DNA of 64,000 bases from Phytomonas francai (GCA_001766655.1 MJCC01000015.1:199719-263718), one strand, 5' to 3'; shown: positions 20,915-32,762, numbered from the stretch's first letter. The notes: a model not told the origin generated them from the sequence alone. A program made the numbers and translations.

Positions 20915-21594
20915 GGTGGGGCGCCACCTGAGGAGGCATAGAAGGAGGAGGCCCCTTTCCAAAGCATTCTGGACTCAACACAACGACGGAGAAGGCATGC
21001 GTAAGCGGGAACAGAAGAAGACTCGTTTCTTTCTCGCTCCTTCTCTCTCTTTGTGTTTTGATCGAGCGTGTCCTTCGTCTCCTATAAGATCTTTCAATGA
21101 TAGCGGTCGTTTCTTCACCGAAAGACCGATTAGTGGAATGATATAGTAAGTAATTGTGTGAGTCTTCTATTCCCATTTCCGGAACTACTATTGCGGGCGT
21201 TGGTCATTATATTAGGAACCGTTTCATTTTTTTTTTTTTCCGATAAATCGTTCCCATGCATGTGCAAAAACCTATATTTTTAATATGACAGTGTACATTG
21301 CAATGATACACAGATTGATTGGTGTTCATTTGGTGTCTTTTACATACTACAGCTAATAGTCTGATTGTTTTTTTATTATTATTATGAGCCCATGTGATTG
21401 TATAAATAGATTTAATACGTGTAAACATGACCTGCATTTTTTTTTTTTTTACCATTTCTATGTGTGCGTTGTATTAATTTCCGGATAAATGATTTTCTAC
21501 CTTTTACTCCTTCAAGATGTAAACCCATACCTCAGTAAACTCTAGGTTATAGCCTTCATCAGCGATAGTGTTAACCTGAAGGTTTTTCTACATC
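20915..21594. other. Spacer between giant gene and RMC1-like gene
   Basis: About 680 bases of 3' and 5' flank. It holds T runs at about 21229-21240 and 21438-21450. No gene is seen. Confidence 0.6.
21493..21516 (+). promoter_or_regulatory. Putative trans-splice acceptor for RMC1-like gene
   Basis: A pyrimidine-rich stretch (TTTTCTACCTTTTACTCCTT) ends in CAAG, with the AG at 21515-21516, 79 bases before the ATG. Confidence 0.35.
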
Positions 21595-24500
21595 ATGGTG
21601 GACGTCCTCACGGTTCCCCCTTTTGTCGTGTTCGGCAAGCCGATCGCTTCGTTTACTTTTCCATCCACCCCGCATACGATACAGCGATCTGGGCTTTCCC
21701 ACTCGGAAGCCCCCCCTACTAGAGGGAGAAGTCATCCAGGCGGGGATTCCGTTTTGCGCGTGCTTTTGGATCAGGTCGCGCAGGATGTGGTCTTCCTCAC
21801 GGCCTCTGGCGTCGTATCGTTTTATCCACTTCACCCCAGACAGCCTCCGTCCTCTGGGAGGGCAAAGGATGACGTGGGAGCGGGAGGACCCCCCGCGCGA
21901 GCAGACGACAACGATGACGTCGTCCTGCGCTTTCGCGTGCGAAAGAAAGATCTTCCTCAGCTCTCGCAGCTGCGTTTAGCCAAGCGCTACCCCATACCTA
22001 TCCGTTCGTCTTCGGCGCGATCTTTGCGGGGGGGGGAGGGGTCGAGCACGGACTATTTCCTCGTAGCGCTCACCTGTGATGAGTCCATGATCATCTTTTA
22101 TCGATGCCCCGCGCCCTATGGCGGAGGCGGGGATGGAAATCTGACGGAGAAGGAGGGTGGCGGCAATTTTTGCCCGGTCCTATCTTCGTCTGGGTTTTAC
22201 CGTTGCGCACCGCGGAATTTGCGCTTTCCCGCGAATTGCTACCCTATTCGCGATTTTTATTGGATCCTTCCACGATACCCAGCTTCAAAACAACAGCGAA
22301 ATACCAGTGGTGAGGATTGCGTGCGTGCAGCTTCTACGGATGTCCGCGAGGAGGATGGTTCGGAACCGCACGATCCGCCTCGCGAGCGTAAGTCAGAGTC
22401 TCCTCCTTCGTTTATCAGGAGGGGGGAGCTTCTGTGCGTGAGCGCGATTAGTGTTGAGTTGATTTTCGTCACCATAAGCGCCATTTCGACAGCCTCGCCG
22501 GATGCCACCAACGACGACGATGCTGTTAGAGCGGATTCGACTCTCCTCCAGCGCCGCATCACGCGCACGGATGCCTGGTTTTACCATCCCCACGCACGTC
22601 TTTTAATGAGCGTAAATGCGGAAAAGTTCGCCGTGCTGAAGCTTTTTGAAGTCGTGGAGCCCTGGAGGGCGAAAGGCGAGCACAGCTCGCTGCGGAGATG
22701 TAGTAAGCTGCGGCTTGCGCTTCATGAGGGGGGACCAGAGTGGGGGTGGGTTCGCGCGACGGCGGCGGCCGCAAAGCCCTCCTCTGGCGGCCATTCCTCT
22801 TCCTTTTCCCCTGCTACGGTTATTTCTGTGGACGCCAGGGCAGATCCATGGGATCGCGGAGGGTTGTCAGGGGGGCTCTACGACGGGCTTGTGGGGATGG
22901 TGGAGCTGTACGGGCAGGTTTTTGTCTACCACATCCGCGCCTGGAAAGGAATAGTTCTTCTTTATCAGTACAATCGGGATTCGGGATTGCCATCCGAGGA
23001 GGGGGAGGTGGAGGAGGTCAAGCGCGTGCTTGGAAAGGACGAGGCGCAGGACATTCTGCGCGGGAGTGAATGTAGCCGTGAGGAACCTTGCCTTGATCGC
23101 TTTTCACTGTATGGCGTTCTGAGCCTGAATGCACTACCGGCCGTGGTTCATTATCAACGGACCTCCTCTTTTCCGTTCTCAAAATCGTCATTTTCGACCG
23201 CGTCGTCGCCGACCTTTGCGGTGCAGGTGGTGGATAACCTCCTCCTCATGCATGGCATTGAGGATCAGCTAACGAGTGTTTTTGATATCGCGCTTCGTGC
23301 GTGTAGCAGCGCGAGCAGGAAAGGCTTTTACGCGGCCTCAGAGTCGGGCGTTTCGCCGGCGACCTCGCCGAGCGCTGCGGCAGACTCCCCCACCAGGGCC
23401 GTACGGCAACCCCTAAGAGGAGGACCGGGTGATGATTTCGCGGCGTTCGCGTGGGGGCCCGTGGTGGGGTCGACGACATCAACGACCCCAACCACCCCTT
23501 CAGCTGCTTGTCATCGGTACGAGCACCACGTCACGAATAGTTTAATTCAGTCCTCCGCGCAGTCGCGGGATCTCTGGCGGACCGCGCTGGCAAGGGCGGC
23601 GCGGCTGAATCCACGCATCCCGCTCATCCCGCGCCCGATGGCGCGGTATCGGGGCTCCTCCTCCTCCGGCGACTCGGCCGCCGTCGTGAACGGGTTCCTT
23701 TTCGAGGCCTCCCCGGATCCGCCGTCGACCTCGCCGTCGTCGCGGGTTTTCCGTCTCCTCCGCGGGCGCGCCGACGGGGACGTGTTCGGGGCGGAGACGC
23801 CGACCTACGACGCCGCGGCCTTCGAGCGCGGCGGGCCCGCGGAGCCGGCGGGGGTCCCGCTCCTCCTCCCCCTCATGACGGCCTCGCTCCGGCTCTACGC
23901 GCCCGCCGCCGACGCCGCGCACGACCTCTACGGCGACGGCGTCCTCCTCGGGCAGGGCGGCCCGCCGTCCGTCCTCGTCTCCCGCGCGCTCGCCGAGGGG
24001 GNNNNNNNNNNNNNNNNNNNNNNNNNNNNNNGGGGGGGGGGGGGGGGTCTGAGCGCGGTGTGACAGGGGGGGGGCCCTTTTCCCCTTCTCTTTCCCTTTC
24101 CCCTTCCCCCCCCCGTCACGAGCTCAGCCTGCGTCTGGTGCAGGTCAACCCGTACACCGTGGCGGCCTGCGCGCCCGTCCTGCGACGGGGGGCGGTGCAG
24201 CTGCAGTTTCTGCTGCACCGCCGGCGCTGCGGCGGCGGCGACGGGGCCGTCGCGCGGCTGCTGCGATGGATGATGCGGCGGGCCCGGGGGCCCGCCGCGG
24301 GGACGGCGCCCGGCGGGTTCGGCATGGAGGAGCTCGTCGAGGGGCTGGAGGCGGTCGCCGTGCACGGCGCCGGGTGGCGCCGCGGCCAGGCGATCCGAAG
24401 GCTCGCCGCCGCTTTTTCCGCCGGCAGCGCGAGCCCCGCTGCGTCGGCGGGGCCGGCGTCCGAGCCCTCGGGTGCAGCTCGCGGGGGGTTGAACCGCCTG

Positions 24501-26033
24501 CCTCCACCAGCGTGGGCTCTGGATGAGCCGCCGCCCTTTTGGGGGTTTAGTAGCGCACCGCCGATGTCGCTGTCATTATCCTCGTTGCCGGTTTCCCCGC
24601 CGCGAATCACCCCCCCGGCCGGTTTTGCAGAAGCAAGGTCCGCTACAAAGTTATCTGGCTACTTTGAACCAATTATCCAGCGGGGCAGAGACTCCTTGAC
24701 CATACAGGAGGTGTGCGAATGTCTACCGAACCCGCCGCCATCGGCGCAGCTTGTCGAGTCTGCCCCGGGTTCCTATCGAACCCACTACACCGCAGAGGAT
24801 GTGATCGCCAATGTTTTTCTGCTTGACTCCTGCTTTCAGAGTGTGCGAAAAACGACACAGGAGGTGGCGTTTTGTCGTAGGGTTCTCATGGCCTACACTC
24901 GTGCACTCGTGCTATCCGATCCCGCCCCGCTCCCTGAGCGGCTTGTCGAACTTCTACTCGACTATTTCGTTCTTCCACATGAGCATGCAGCCAGCCACCA
25001 TTCTTCTCTGCATCGTGTTTCAGAGGACTCTGCTTTGTCTGCCAATAATAGTGTTGACTCTTACGAGAACGCGCGCGTGGGGGGAGGCCACGAGAGCGTC
25101 AATTCCACGATGGCATCCGTGTGGTACCTCTACACTAGCTTCGTGAAGGAGTTGTTCGATTACCATCAATATAGCGCGAAGGCTTTAACTTCCGTGAGTA
25201 TGTTGATGGGAAAGATGCCGTACAGCGTCCGTGCCCAGTGCAGAAGACTACTGCCAGAGACCCCGACCATGGCAAAAAAGCTTCACGAGGCGAGCGTGAG
25301 TCTCAGGCGCTGTGTTGACGGAGAGGGAGGTGCGTTTGCCAATTCTACACTGCTGTCGTCTAACCGAGAGGATGAACCGGATCTCTGTCATCCCTATTTT
25401 TACCCGGATTGTGAGCGGTGGTCGGAGTATCTGTTCTTCCTGAGCTTTCAAATGTGGACGCGGCTAGGCACTCTGGGCCTCGCCGCCGAGGCTGCTTATC
25501 ACTTTTACAAATCGCAGCCCTATCGCGTCGTACGCCTCATCGTGGACGCCCGCGACACCGAGCGTGTTTCCGAATCCGAATGGATGGAAGCGCTGTGCGT
25601 GGTGCTCTACCACGCTGCTGCTGTTTTTTCCCACCAGAACGACGGTGAGACCCCAAGCTTCCAGGAGGCTGGGGCAGAGCGGGAGGAGGACGACTTCTCG
25701 GAAAGAGGTCCACCAGTGGCCGCAGTGATTAACAGTCAAGTGCAAACAGGGGTCAAGAAGATGAGGTGCTCCCTAACGCTGGATAATTTTAAGACAGTGG
25801 AACGGCATCGCACCGCAAAGGAGTTTATCGCGTACTATGAACAGGTCCAGGAAGCGCTTTTTAACTATTGTGGTGGTGGCTTATTATGGGATGAATCCAG
25901 CAAGAAGGTTTTGGCCCCTTTCAAAGACCTGTACGATCGTCTACTTTCTCGGCCAGTACAGCTGACGTCGGCGTTAGGCAATATGAAAAGAGAAGGCAGG
26001 GCTGACTTTGTGGGTGGAATCCGCATTATTTGA
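21595..26033 (+). CDS. RMC1: RMC1/C18orf8-like Mon1-Ccz1 complex subunit (one gene split by N gap)
   Basis: RMC1 is the third subunit of the Mon1-Ccz1 exchange factor for Rab7 on late endosomes in animals. The part before the gap (21595-24001) has the propeller-type N-terminal half, including VDNLLLMHGIEDQLTSVFDI, which parallels the RMC1 segment VDNLxVVHHQxxxTSVIFDI. The part after the gap (about 24118-26033) resumes at ELSLRLVQVNP and continues into a helical Mic1-type domain: FLLHRR, then VFLLDSCFQSVRK..VAFCRRVLMAYTRAL, then a C-terminal region with AYHFYKSQPYRVVRLI. Order and spacing match RMC1 end to end, so this is one gene. The frame changes only across the 30 N and the G/C homopolymers beside them. 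A 45-base pyrimidine tract right after the gap could be a Ser/Pro linker or the end of an intron. ATG 21595 is the first in-frame ATG. Confidence 0.8.
24002..24031. other. Assembly gap (30 N) flanked by poly-G
   Basis: Thirty N are preceded by GGGGG and followed by 16 G. The gap lies inside the RMC1-like gene and explains its apparent frame break. The true length is unknown. Confidence 0.95.
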
Positions 26034-26540
26034 CTTTCCAAGGGAAAAGTCTTTTTTTTTTCCCCCACAGTTGCTTGCTATAGGTGCTATGTTTGTTTTT
26101 TATTGAGAGTCTATCTTCTATTCGTTCTGTTAAGACATTATACTCAGGAAAATCATAGTGAATAGATATGCATACTTGCACACGCATCGGAGCAATGGTA
26201 CCCTTAGCTTAGTTGGTTCTGGGTGTTGTTTTTCTTTTTGCATTCCCTTTTTGTTGATTCTTCCGGGGAAAATTTCTATATTTTTATTTCTTTTAAGATT
26301 ACAGGGAAGGTAGGAAAACAGAATAGCTTTGACTACCAAAAACACTCCAAAGCACATCCAACTGATAAACAGGCTAATAGGTAAATCGCCGTCGAGCTTG
26401 ACCCGAGAACATAACCATTATATCTGCCTGTGTACCAGAGCATTATTTTCATTATAAACAAAAGACAGATATATACTATATTGTTATTATTAGTTTCTTA
26501 TCTTGCCATATTGTTTCTGAAAGACACACCGAAGCCAACT
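26034..26540. other. AT-rich spacer, no gene seen
   Basis: About 500 bases of T-rich flank between the RMC1-like and coiled-coil genes. No coding signal. Confidence 0.6.
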
Positions 26541-26583
26541 TCCCCTCTTCCCCTCTCTCTCTCTCTCTCCCTCAACGTGACAG
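26541..26583 (+). promoter_or_regulatory. Strong putative trans-splice acceptor for coiled-coil gene
   Basis: A 33-base uninterrupted pyrimidine tract (26541-26573, including seven or more CT repeats) is followed by AACGTGACAG, with the AG at 26582-26583. The leader to ATG 26636 would be 52 bases. This is one of the clearest polypyrimidine-AG signals in the window. Confidence 0.6.
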
Positions 26584-26635
26584 GGAGATAAAGAGAGAGA
26601 GAGACGACGTGAGGTAAGCGTTCACGACAACCACT

Positions 26636-29600
26636 ATGTCGAATAGTCGGCGGCAAAGCGTAGTCAAACACTTCCCCACCGTGCCCATACCTTCCCCTGA
26701 GTTGGAGGGATCCATCCCGATTACCTATCGTTCCCAGAGAGATGCGATGAATATCCCGAGCACCTGCGATACGGCGTACCTCTCGAACGATGTCGCGGCG
26801 TTGGGTTCTACGATGAATGCTACCAGCACCATCCCCGGTTCCATTTCCATGGGGCGTAATAACATTGTGCAGCAGCTGGAGGACTACAAACGTATTCTCG
26901 ACTCCATCGGCCAGCCGAACTACGCCACCATCAAAAACCTCTTTGACCCCAACGAGCGGCATGGCACCCCGCCCGAAATCGTCCCCACCGTCCAAATCTC
27001 CTTCGAATTGTTCGAGGCCGTACAGAATAGACTCGCCGCGACTCGGAAGACCCTTGATCGCACCAAGGGAGACCTATTCACGCGCAATCAGCAGTACACC
27101 GTCCTGCTTTCCGAGATGCAAGCATTGAAGGACGAGTACGCGGCGCTGCAAAAGCGGACCCTCGCGACGGAATCCGGGAACCTGAGTTTGCATCAGCAAG
27201 TCGCGAAGCAAGATGTGGCCCTTGAGCAGCTGAATAAGGAGATTGGGCAGGTCCATCTTGACATGGACATGCTTATTCAAAAGCTCAAGCGACGAGACGA
27301 GGAACTGCAGGACGTTCGCAACCGTATGGCTGAGGGTTTGGTTTTTCTCTCCCAGAAGGATAATGCGATTTCGGCTCTACGTCGGGAATTGGAAAAGTAT
27401 ACCCAGCCGGTTTTAAACTTCAATGATAAAGACTCCACGCTAGCTATGCTAGACACCAACAGCAGCTACTCGGCTGAGATGCTGCAGAACATCACCGATA
27501 ATGTTCACGGCCGTACGGAGCGGGCACGCATGAAGCTCAGTGTCGCGGATTTAGAGGCCAAGGTGCGTCGACTCGAGGAGGAGAAAAACTCGATAGTGGT
27601 CCAGCATGACTCGTATCTTGCACACGTGCAGGACATCGTTTCCATACAGGAGCACCGGTTGCTCTCTATGGAAGACGCGATATCGGCACACGTTTGCGCA
27701 CCGGAGTCCCAACCCCTGGTTTCGCAGTATTATTCCAATTTCAACGTAGAGTCACCGGACACCGAGGACCCGATGAAGGTCAAAAACTTCGCCCTCTTTG
27801 GGAAGTTCCCCGAGCTGCTCCAACAGCTCGGGGACATTGACCTCGACAACTTCTCGAAAACGATGCGGGAGGGGATGGAGGGCTGCATTGAGGCGCAGCG
27901 CGGGTGCGTCCTGGTGTCTCAGGAGCTCTCACGATTTCTGAGCATCTTTGAGCGGGGCATGAATGGAGACTTTTTGTCCATTCACGAAGTCCGCGAGGAG
28001 TGGGCCAAGATGCAGCCCTCGCACTTCGCGTCGCATGCCGGGCGGGAGCTTCAGCGGTGTGCCTCCGACCTTGGCAAGGCCTTACTAGCGATGGGGGACT
28101 CAAAGCAGGGTCGTGGGGCGGCTTTGGAGGAGCGAAAATCCACGCCATTGGTTTCTGCGCGAAGGAACAGGGACACGGGGGCGGGCTCGGAGGTGGGCGG
28201 CGTGGTCTTGTCGTTCTCGGGCAGGTCGCGCGCGACAGGGAAGAGGGGGGATTCGCGGGTTAGCAGCGGCACCCACAGCAGCGAGATCACGCACCGCGAG
28301 GCCAGCCACGCCGGGTCCGGGATGGATGCGCGGGTTAGCTGGCGGGCCGCCACGGGCCAGAACACGCCCCGCTCGGTCTCGAGTGTGAGCGAGGCCTGGA
28401 ACATGGTTAGCACGGTGGAGGCGCCGCCGATGTTGTACCGGCAGACCCACTGCCCACACTGTCATGCCTCGCTGTTGGAGTCTGATGCGAGAGGGAGGCT
28501 AGAGGAGGATGGAGCGCCCTTGGGCTCGCCGGGGGTGAGTAAAGAGGATATAAACGCCTCGGGGGCCTCTCGAACCCGCCTTTCCCATAATTCTTCCGAA
28601 TCAATGCGGCGTGGGATGGATGCCAACAGGGATAACTCACCGCTTCCACATGAGGATTTTAACCATGATTCAGCAACGTCGAATGCCAACACAGGCATGT
28701 CTGTGAGGGAAACAATGAGTGCGAAGGCCTCGAGTTCCTGCAGCGAGGATAGAGACGATGCTCACAACCATACTCTGCCTTTGCGCAGACTGTCCTCTTC
28801 GATACCCTTGTCTAAGAACACGTCTGTTAGAACAGGCAGCTCGAGACCGCATGCGGGCCTCGCATCCGCGTCCACAGTGCGTTCCACTCATAGCAAAGGA
28901 CACCATATGGTGCCCACTTCATCGAGAAGGGGTTCGTTACAAAGCATAAAGCGTGAACTTTCCTCCAGAGCGGGCCATCAGAAGGATCGACCTCTTTCCC
29001 AGAGGTCTCTCGAAACTTCTGGGGCCGTTGCTCGGGATCGCACGAGGGGTAATGGCGAGAGAAGTCTATCCCGCAGATCCTCGATTTCATTTCGGACTAA
29101 TCATGTACCACCGCCCGTACTTAGTTCCAGAGTTCCCTCGGTGAATCTTGAACATCCAAACCCAGTCCGGACTTCTCAGCGCAGGAGCTCTGTTAGCATG
29201 GGCGAAACGCCACAGATTTTAGAGAGCGAGGATTGTCGTCGAGTGCTTAGGGCCCTCTCGAATGTGCTGAATGCCGATGCAAGTTCGAGCGCGTTCACGC
29301 GTTCGTTGCAGTCTGGCATTAGGATCCGAGGTATTTCTAACAACGATAACTCTGACAAAGACATTACTATGTCTTCGGAGATTGCCCAATTGTGGGATGC
29401 CGTGGCCTTTCCTATACCAGGGCGGGTTTCTTCAGCCCCGTGTGGCTCGCGACAGCTCTCGAACACCGTTGTCGCACAGCTGGAGGAGCGAATGGCGTCC
29501 TATACTACCGAGATCGAAACGCTATCGCGGGAGCTGGAGGAATTGCGTGCTTTCAAAGCTCATGTTGAGGCCGCGGCGCCACTCGATGACGCCGCGGCGT

Positions 29601-31756
29601 TGCCTGTTCCGTCTGCGGAGCTCGAGAGAAGTGGGGGGAGGGGCGCCTTGCCTAAGGAGGCCTCCCGAGGCTCGGAGCATTCGGTCAGCAGGGACAGCGT
29701 CAGGCATAGTGAGGTACAGTCGTCCAGGTCTTATTCGTCCGTCCTCCCGGCTATTCCATCCACTCTACAGCACACCGGGAGGTCGTTGTCCGGTATCACG
29801 ACCGATTTGGCCGCCCAACGATCGCAGTCCACACATAGTGTGCCTGCCCATCAAGGCCTCGGCCTCAATATTCGTAAAATTAGCATATCCGTTCCCGATG
29901 ACGCCATCACACCACCGCCGATCACTCTGTCAAGTGCTCGGACCACAAGGACCATCAGCATCGATGGTATCGGAGAAACGCATAGCCAACTGTTCGAGTC
30001 CAGGAACTTGGTAGGGGGCACCAAGCTCAGGGAGGTGTCTGCGAGACCGCCATTATTTCGTGGCACTAAAAGCACCCCCTCCAACGAGGGGTCCAGGCTA
30101 CGTCTGACATCACGGTCATTGAGTCCAGGGGCTTCAGTTCAGGAGTCTAGTCAATCGCGGCTGCATTCGGGGAAGCCAACGCCGCAGCTGACATCTCAAA
30201 AGCCAACTGCCTCTTTGTCCGGCAGCCGAACGCAGCGACCTCCCAGGGGGCCTGTGCAGGCCATCCAACCCCGCACAAGCTCTGGGGCTAATGTACCGTC
30301 CGGTAAGGCGTCAGCGACGAACAAAACCCGGTTTCATGCCAGTTCCACAGATAATAAGTACTATTATGCGCCGTTAGATAACTCCGCGCAGCTATCATTA
30401 CAATCCATGCCACGCGGTGCCGTTCCGCATACTACCAACAGCGCAGATTCTTCGAACCTTTCTCGTGTTGTTGTGGTAGGATCCCGGGTTGCGGTGGCAG
30501 ACTCTGCTCGAGCGTCTTTCCCTGCCGTGGAGGAACGAGAGGGAAAAGTTGCGCACATGCCCCCCTATGCCATGTCTAATTTTCGCGAGTCACCATCTTT
30601 GAACCGTTCTAACCTTCACCTCCAGTCAACAAGTATACTCTCGGCCTCAGCCGGGCGGCCGAATAAGAGATATGGTTTGAATTTTGATGCAAAGAAGAAT
30701 TTGGCCCCCGTCCTGGAAGAAACCCACACAACCTCCATATCTAACGAGAAGGCCGCCCCCAAGGGCCTGATTATCCACTCCTTTTCTCTACCCCATCCCA
30801 TTTATCCTGCCCCGCCGATGCCGCCAGGCCTCAGCCCTGTGCGGAAGGAGGAACCGCACCACCCTATCCAGCAAGAGCAGAAGCCGTCACCATTTCCTTC
30901 GCCCGTGGAAAACCGCACTTCGGTCGTGGATGCCCCGGGGCTTTCGATATCCCATCTAAACCTCACTCCTCGTCCAAATGTGGAGGAGGAACAAAAGGGA
31001 GCCGCCGCCGTGCCCCCCCGAACTACCCCGTGTTTTATGTTTCTCCCGACCTACAACTACTTTGCTGAGCTTCAAAGTCAAATAAAGCAGCTCGTCTTCA
31101 AGGAGCCGGCAGGGCTCGCGTCGAGCTTCACACTTGAGTCCTGCCCGAGGGTGAATCCGAGCCAACAGTTGTCTCCCCGCCTGCCTATTCGAAAGCCAGG
31201 GAAGGCCTCATTCAGGACGAAAATCCATCTCGCTATGAGGTATGCGGATTTAAATGGTCATTGCGATCCGGGATTGAATACCGATTTACCCTCCAAAGGA
31301 ACGGATCACCAGGATAGCCAGGATTTGCTCGCTAAAGGGTCTAGTATCAAGCTGCTGCCGGAACTAGAAGGGAGCACTCGTTTGTCAGGTGCGCAAAGTC
31401 CTAGCCTTAGGCTCAATGATTCCGCGCTTCTCGCTCGCCGTGCCCTTCAACTTGGAGCCTTAAATCAACGCTACCAACGCCGAGAATGGATAGGTTTACT
31501 GCGAAAACACATTCGACGACTGAAAGAGAATGAGCGAAGAAATTCCGATTCTGGGAAGCGTTCTCCTCGCAGTATTCTGAGTATCTCCAAGCCGTACTGC
31601 GTCCTGGATGCGCGGCAGACGACGACGTCCTTGCCTATTCTTCGTCGGATGCTTCACGCGCGCCGCTCCCGTTTTGGCTCGCGATTGAGCGCGAAAAAGA
31701 AGGATAAAAATATCCGATGGCGTGGTGGACATCTTAAGAAGAATGAGGAGGAATAA
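26636..31756 (+). CDS. Large coiled-coil / disordered protein, 1706 aa, unknown function
   Basis: No family is recognised. Residues about 75-345 are heptad-rich and should form a long coiled coil (e.g. the stretches around LSEMQALKDEYAAL and LEAKVRRLEEEK). A second helical block (about 380-490) follows. From about 500 to 1600 the protein is Ser/Arg/Thr/Pro-rich and probably disordered, with many potential phosphorylation sites, apart from a short coiled coil at about 950-985 (LEERMASYTTEIETLSRELEEL). One CPHCH motif lies near residue 607 but no partner Cys pair is obvious. The C-terminus is basic (RRMLHARRSRFGSRLSAKKK). The layout suggests a cytoskeletal or scaffold protein; this is inference only. 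Moderate GC and clean codon usage support a real gene. Confidence 0.85.
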   Translation: MSNSRRQSVVKHFPTVPIPSPELEGSIPITYRSQRDAMNIPSTCDTAYLSNDVAALGSTMNATSTIPGSISMGRNNIVQQLEDYKRILDSIGQPNYATIKNLFDPNERHGTPPEIVPTVQISFELFEAVQNRLAATRKTLDRTKGDLFTRNQQYTVLLSEMQALKDEYAALQKRTLATESGNLSLHQQVAKQDVALEQLNKEIGQVHLDMDMLIQKLKRRDEELQDVRNRMAEGLVFLSQKDNAISALRRELEKYTQPVLNFNDKDSTLAMLDTNSSYSAEMLQNITDNVHGRTERARMKLSVADLEAKVRRLEEEKNSIVVQHDSYLAHVQDIVSIQEHRLLSMEDAISAHVCAPESQPLVSQYYSNFNVESPDTEDPMKVKNFALFGKFPELLQQLGDIDLDNFSKTMREGMEGCIEAQRGCVLVSQELSRFLSIFERGMNGDFLSIHEVREEWAKMQPSHFASHAGRELQRCASDLGKALLAMGDSKQGRGAALEERKSTPLVSARRNRDTGAGSEVGGVVLSFSGRSRATGKRGDSRVSSGTHSSEITHREASHAGSGMDARVSWRAATGQNTPRSVSSVSEAWNMVSTVEAPPMLYRQTHCPHCHASLLESDARGRLEEDGAPLGSPGVSKEDINASGASRTRLSHNSSESMRRGMDANRDNSPLPHEDFNHDSATSNANTGMSVRETMSAKASSSCSEDRDDAHNHTLPLRRLSSSIPLSKNTSVRTGSSRPHAGLASASTVRSTHSKGHHMVPTSSRRGSLQSIKRELSSRAGHQKDRPLSQRSLETSGAVARDRTRGNGERSLSRRSSISFRTNHVPPPVLSSRVPSVNLEHPNPVRTSQRRSSVSMGETPQILESEDCRRVLRALSNVLNADASSSAFTRSLQSGIRIRGISNNDNSDKDITMSSEIAQLWDAVAFPIPGRVSSAPCGSRQLSNTVVAQLEERMASYTTEIETLSRELEELRAFKAHVEAAAPLDDAAALPVPSAELERSGGRGALPKEASRGSEHSVSRDSVRHSEVQSSRSYSSVLPAIPSTLQHTGRSLSGITTDLAAQRSQSTHSVPAHQGLGLNIRKISISVPDDAITPPPITLSSARTTRTISIDGIGETHSQLFESRNLVGGTKLREVSARPPLFRGTKSTPSNEGSRLRLTSRSLSPGASVQESSQSRLHSGKPTPQLTSQKPTASLSGSRTQRPPRGPVQAIQPRTSSGANVPSGKASATNKTRFHASSTDNKYYYAPLDNSAQLSLQSMPRGAVPHTTNSADSSNLSRVVVVGSRVAVADSARASFPAVEEREGKVAHMPPYAMSNFRESPSLNRSNLHLQSTSILSASAGRPNKRYGLNFDAKKNLAPVLEETHTTSISNEKAAPKGLIIHSFSLPHPIYPAPPMPPGLSPVRKEEPHHPIQQEQKPSPFPSPVENRTSVVDAPGLSISHLNLTPRPNVEEEQKGAAAVPPRTTPCFMFLPTYNYFAELQSQIKQLVFKEPAGLASSFTLESCPRVNPSQQLSPRLPIRKPGKASFRTKIHLAMRYADLNGHCDPGLNTDLPSKGTDHQDSQDLLAKGSSIKLLPELEGSTRLSGAQSPSLRLNDSALLARRALQLGALNQRYQRREWIGLLRKHIRRLKENERRNSDSGKRSPRSILSISKPYCVLDARQTTTSLPILRRMLHARRSRFGSRLSAKKKDKNIRWRGGHLKKNEEE

Positions 31757-32694
31757 CATCGCTTGTTCCAGTTCATGCATTATACTGCTTAGGCAAACAA
31801 GAATACTTACACCGCAATCCTACAAATTGTTTCCACACATGAAAGCAGTGGTGTGGATGTCTACTAAGAAATATTTTCTTACCAGCGCCTCATTTCATTC
31901 CCTTTGGAAGAAAAGGATTGTTTCCCTCTATTTTCCCTCAGCGGCGGTGTCAGCTTGGATTTTTCTTACTAGCGGGGAGATTGTTTAGTTTGTATGAGGT
32001 GGAGGAGCTTTGAAAATGTGTATGATCTACTGATAGCTCTTTTTTATTCTTTTAGTCCAATCTTTGATGTTTGGTACATATCTGTATATAGCCCTGTTAA
32101 TCGATTATTCCTTGGGTTGCGTACTTCACATTGGATATATATATATATATATATATATATGTGCATGTATGTATAATTTTGATGTATATCAGCATACAAG
32201 TAAGAATTAACAGTTCCTCGAAGCAAGGATGTAATTATATATATACATACAACGAATTTATATATCGTTTTAATAACACGCGGAACCACTTTTCATTTTT
32301 TCTAACGCACAATAATGAAAAAAGTCCCTGCTACAGGATCTGTCGCTATATTATTTTCTTCGCATTGTGTTAACCAACAGCGTTTTATTTTCTTACCAAT
32401 CTTTTCATGCGCTTGTTGCCATCATTCTCTAATATAGCCATCTCACACTGACAAGGTATAGCTCGTGTTTACCTCAAGTTAGCGCTTTTGCCTCACTAGA
32501 CACGATAGCTATATAGTACGTATAAAAGAGTTCTTTGTTTTCCAATACCACATTTATATTTTAGCGCCATTAATATTCTGCATTTTTTGGTCGGTATAAC
32601 TCCGAATTTTGGATTGTGTTTTCTCCATTTTTCATATATCAGAAAGGAAAGCAGGTAATCAGCAATCCGGTTCAATTTATCGCTACATACCTAC
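31757..32694. other. AT-rich spacer, no gene seen
   Basis: About 0.9 kb with an (AT)n microsatellite near 32134-32161. Short frames here are Tyr/Ile-rich readings of AT repeats. Confidence 0.6.
32134..32161. repeat. (AT)n microsatellite
   Basis: About 13 AT dinucleotides in the spacer. Confidence 0.9.
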
Positions 32695-32715
32695 TTTTTT
32701 TTTTACATCCTAAAG
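32695..32715 (+). promoter_or_regulatory. Putative trans-splice acceptor
   Basis: Ten T (32695-32704) precede ACATCCTAAAG, with the AG at 32714-32715, 48 bases before ATG 32763. Confidence 0.45.
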
Positions 32716-32762
32716 ATCATCGGCATTCTCTCTGTGAGAGAGTGACGGGAGGAGAATAAAGA

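Noticed and set aside
24060..26033. Second part of the RMC1-like protein as its own gene starting at GTG
   Set aside because: Its content is the direct continuation of the upstream frame in RMC1 order, and the break coincides with an N gap.
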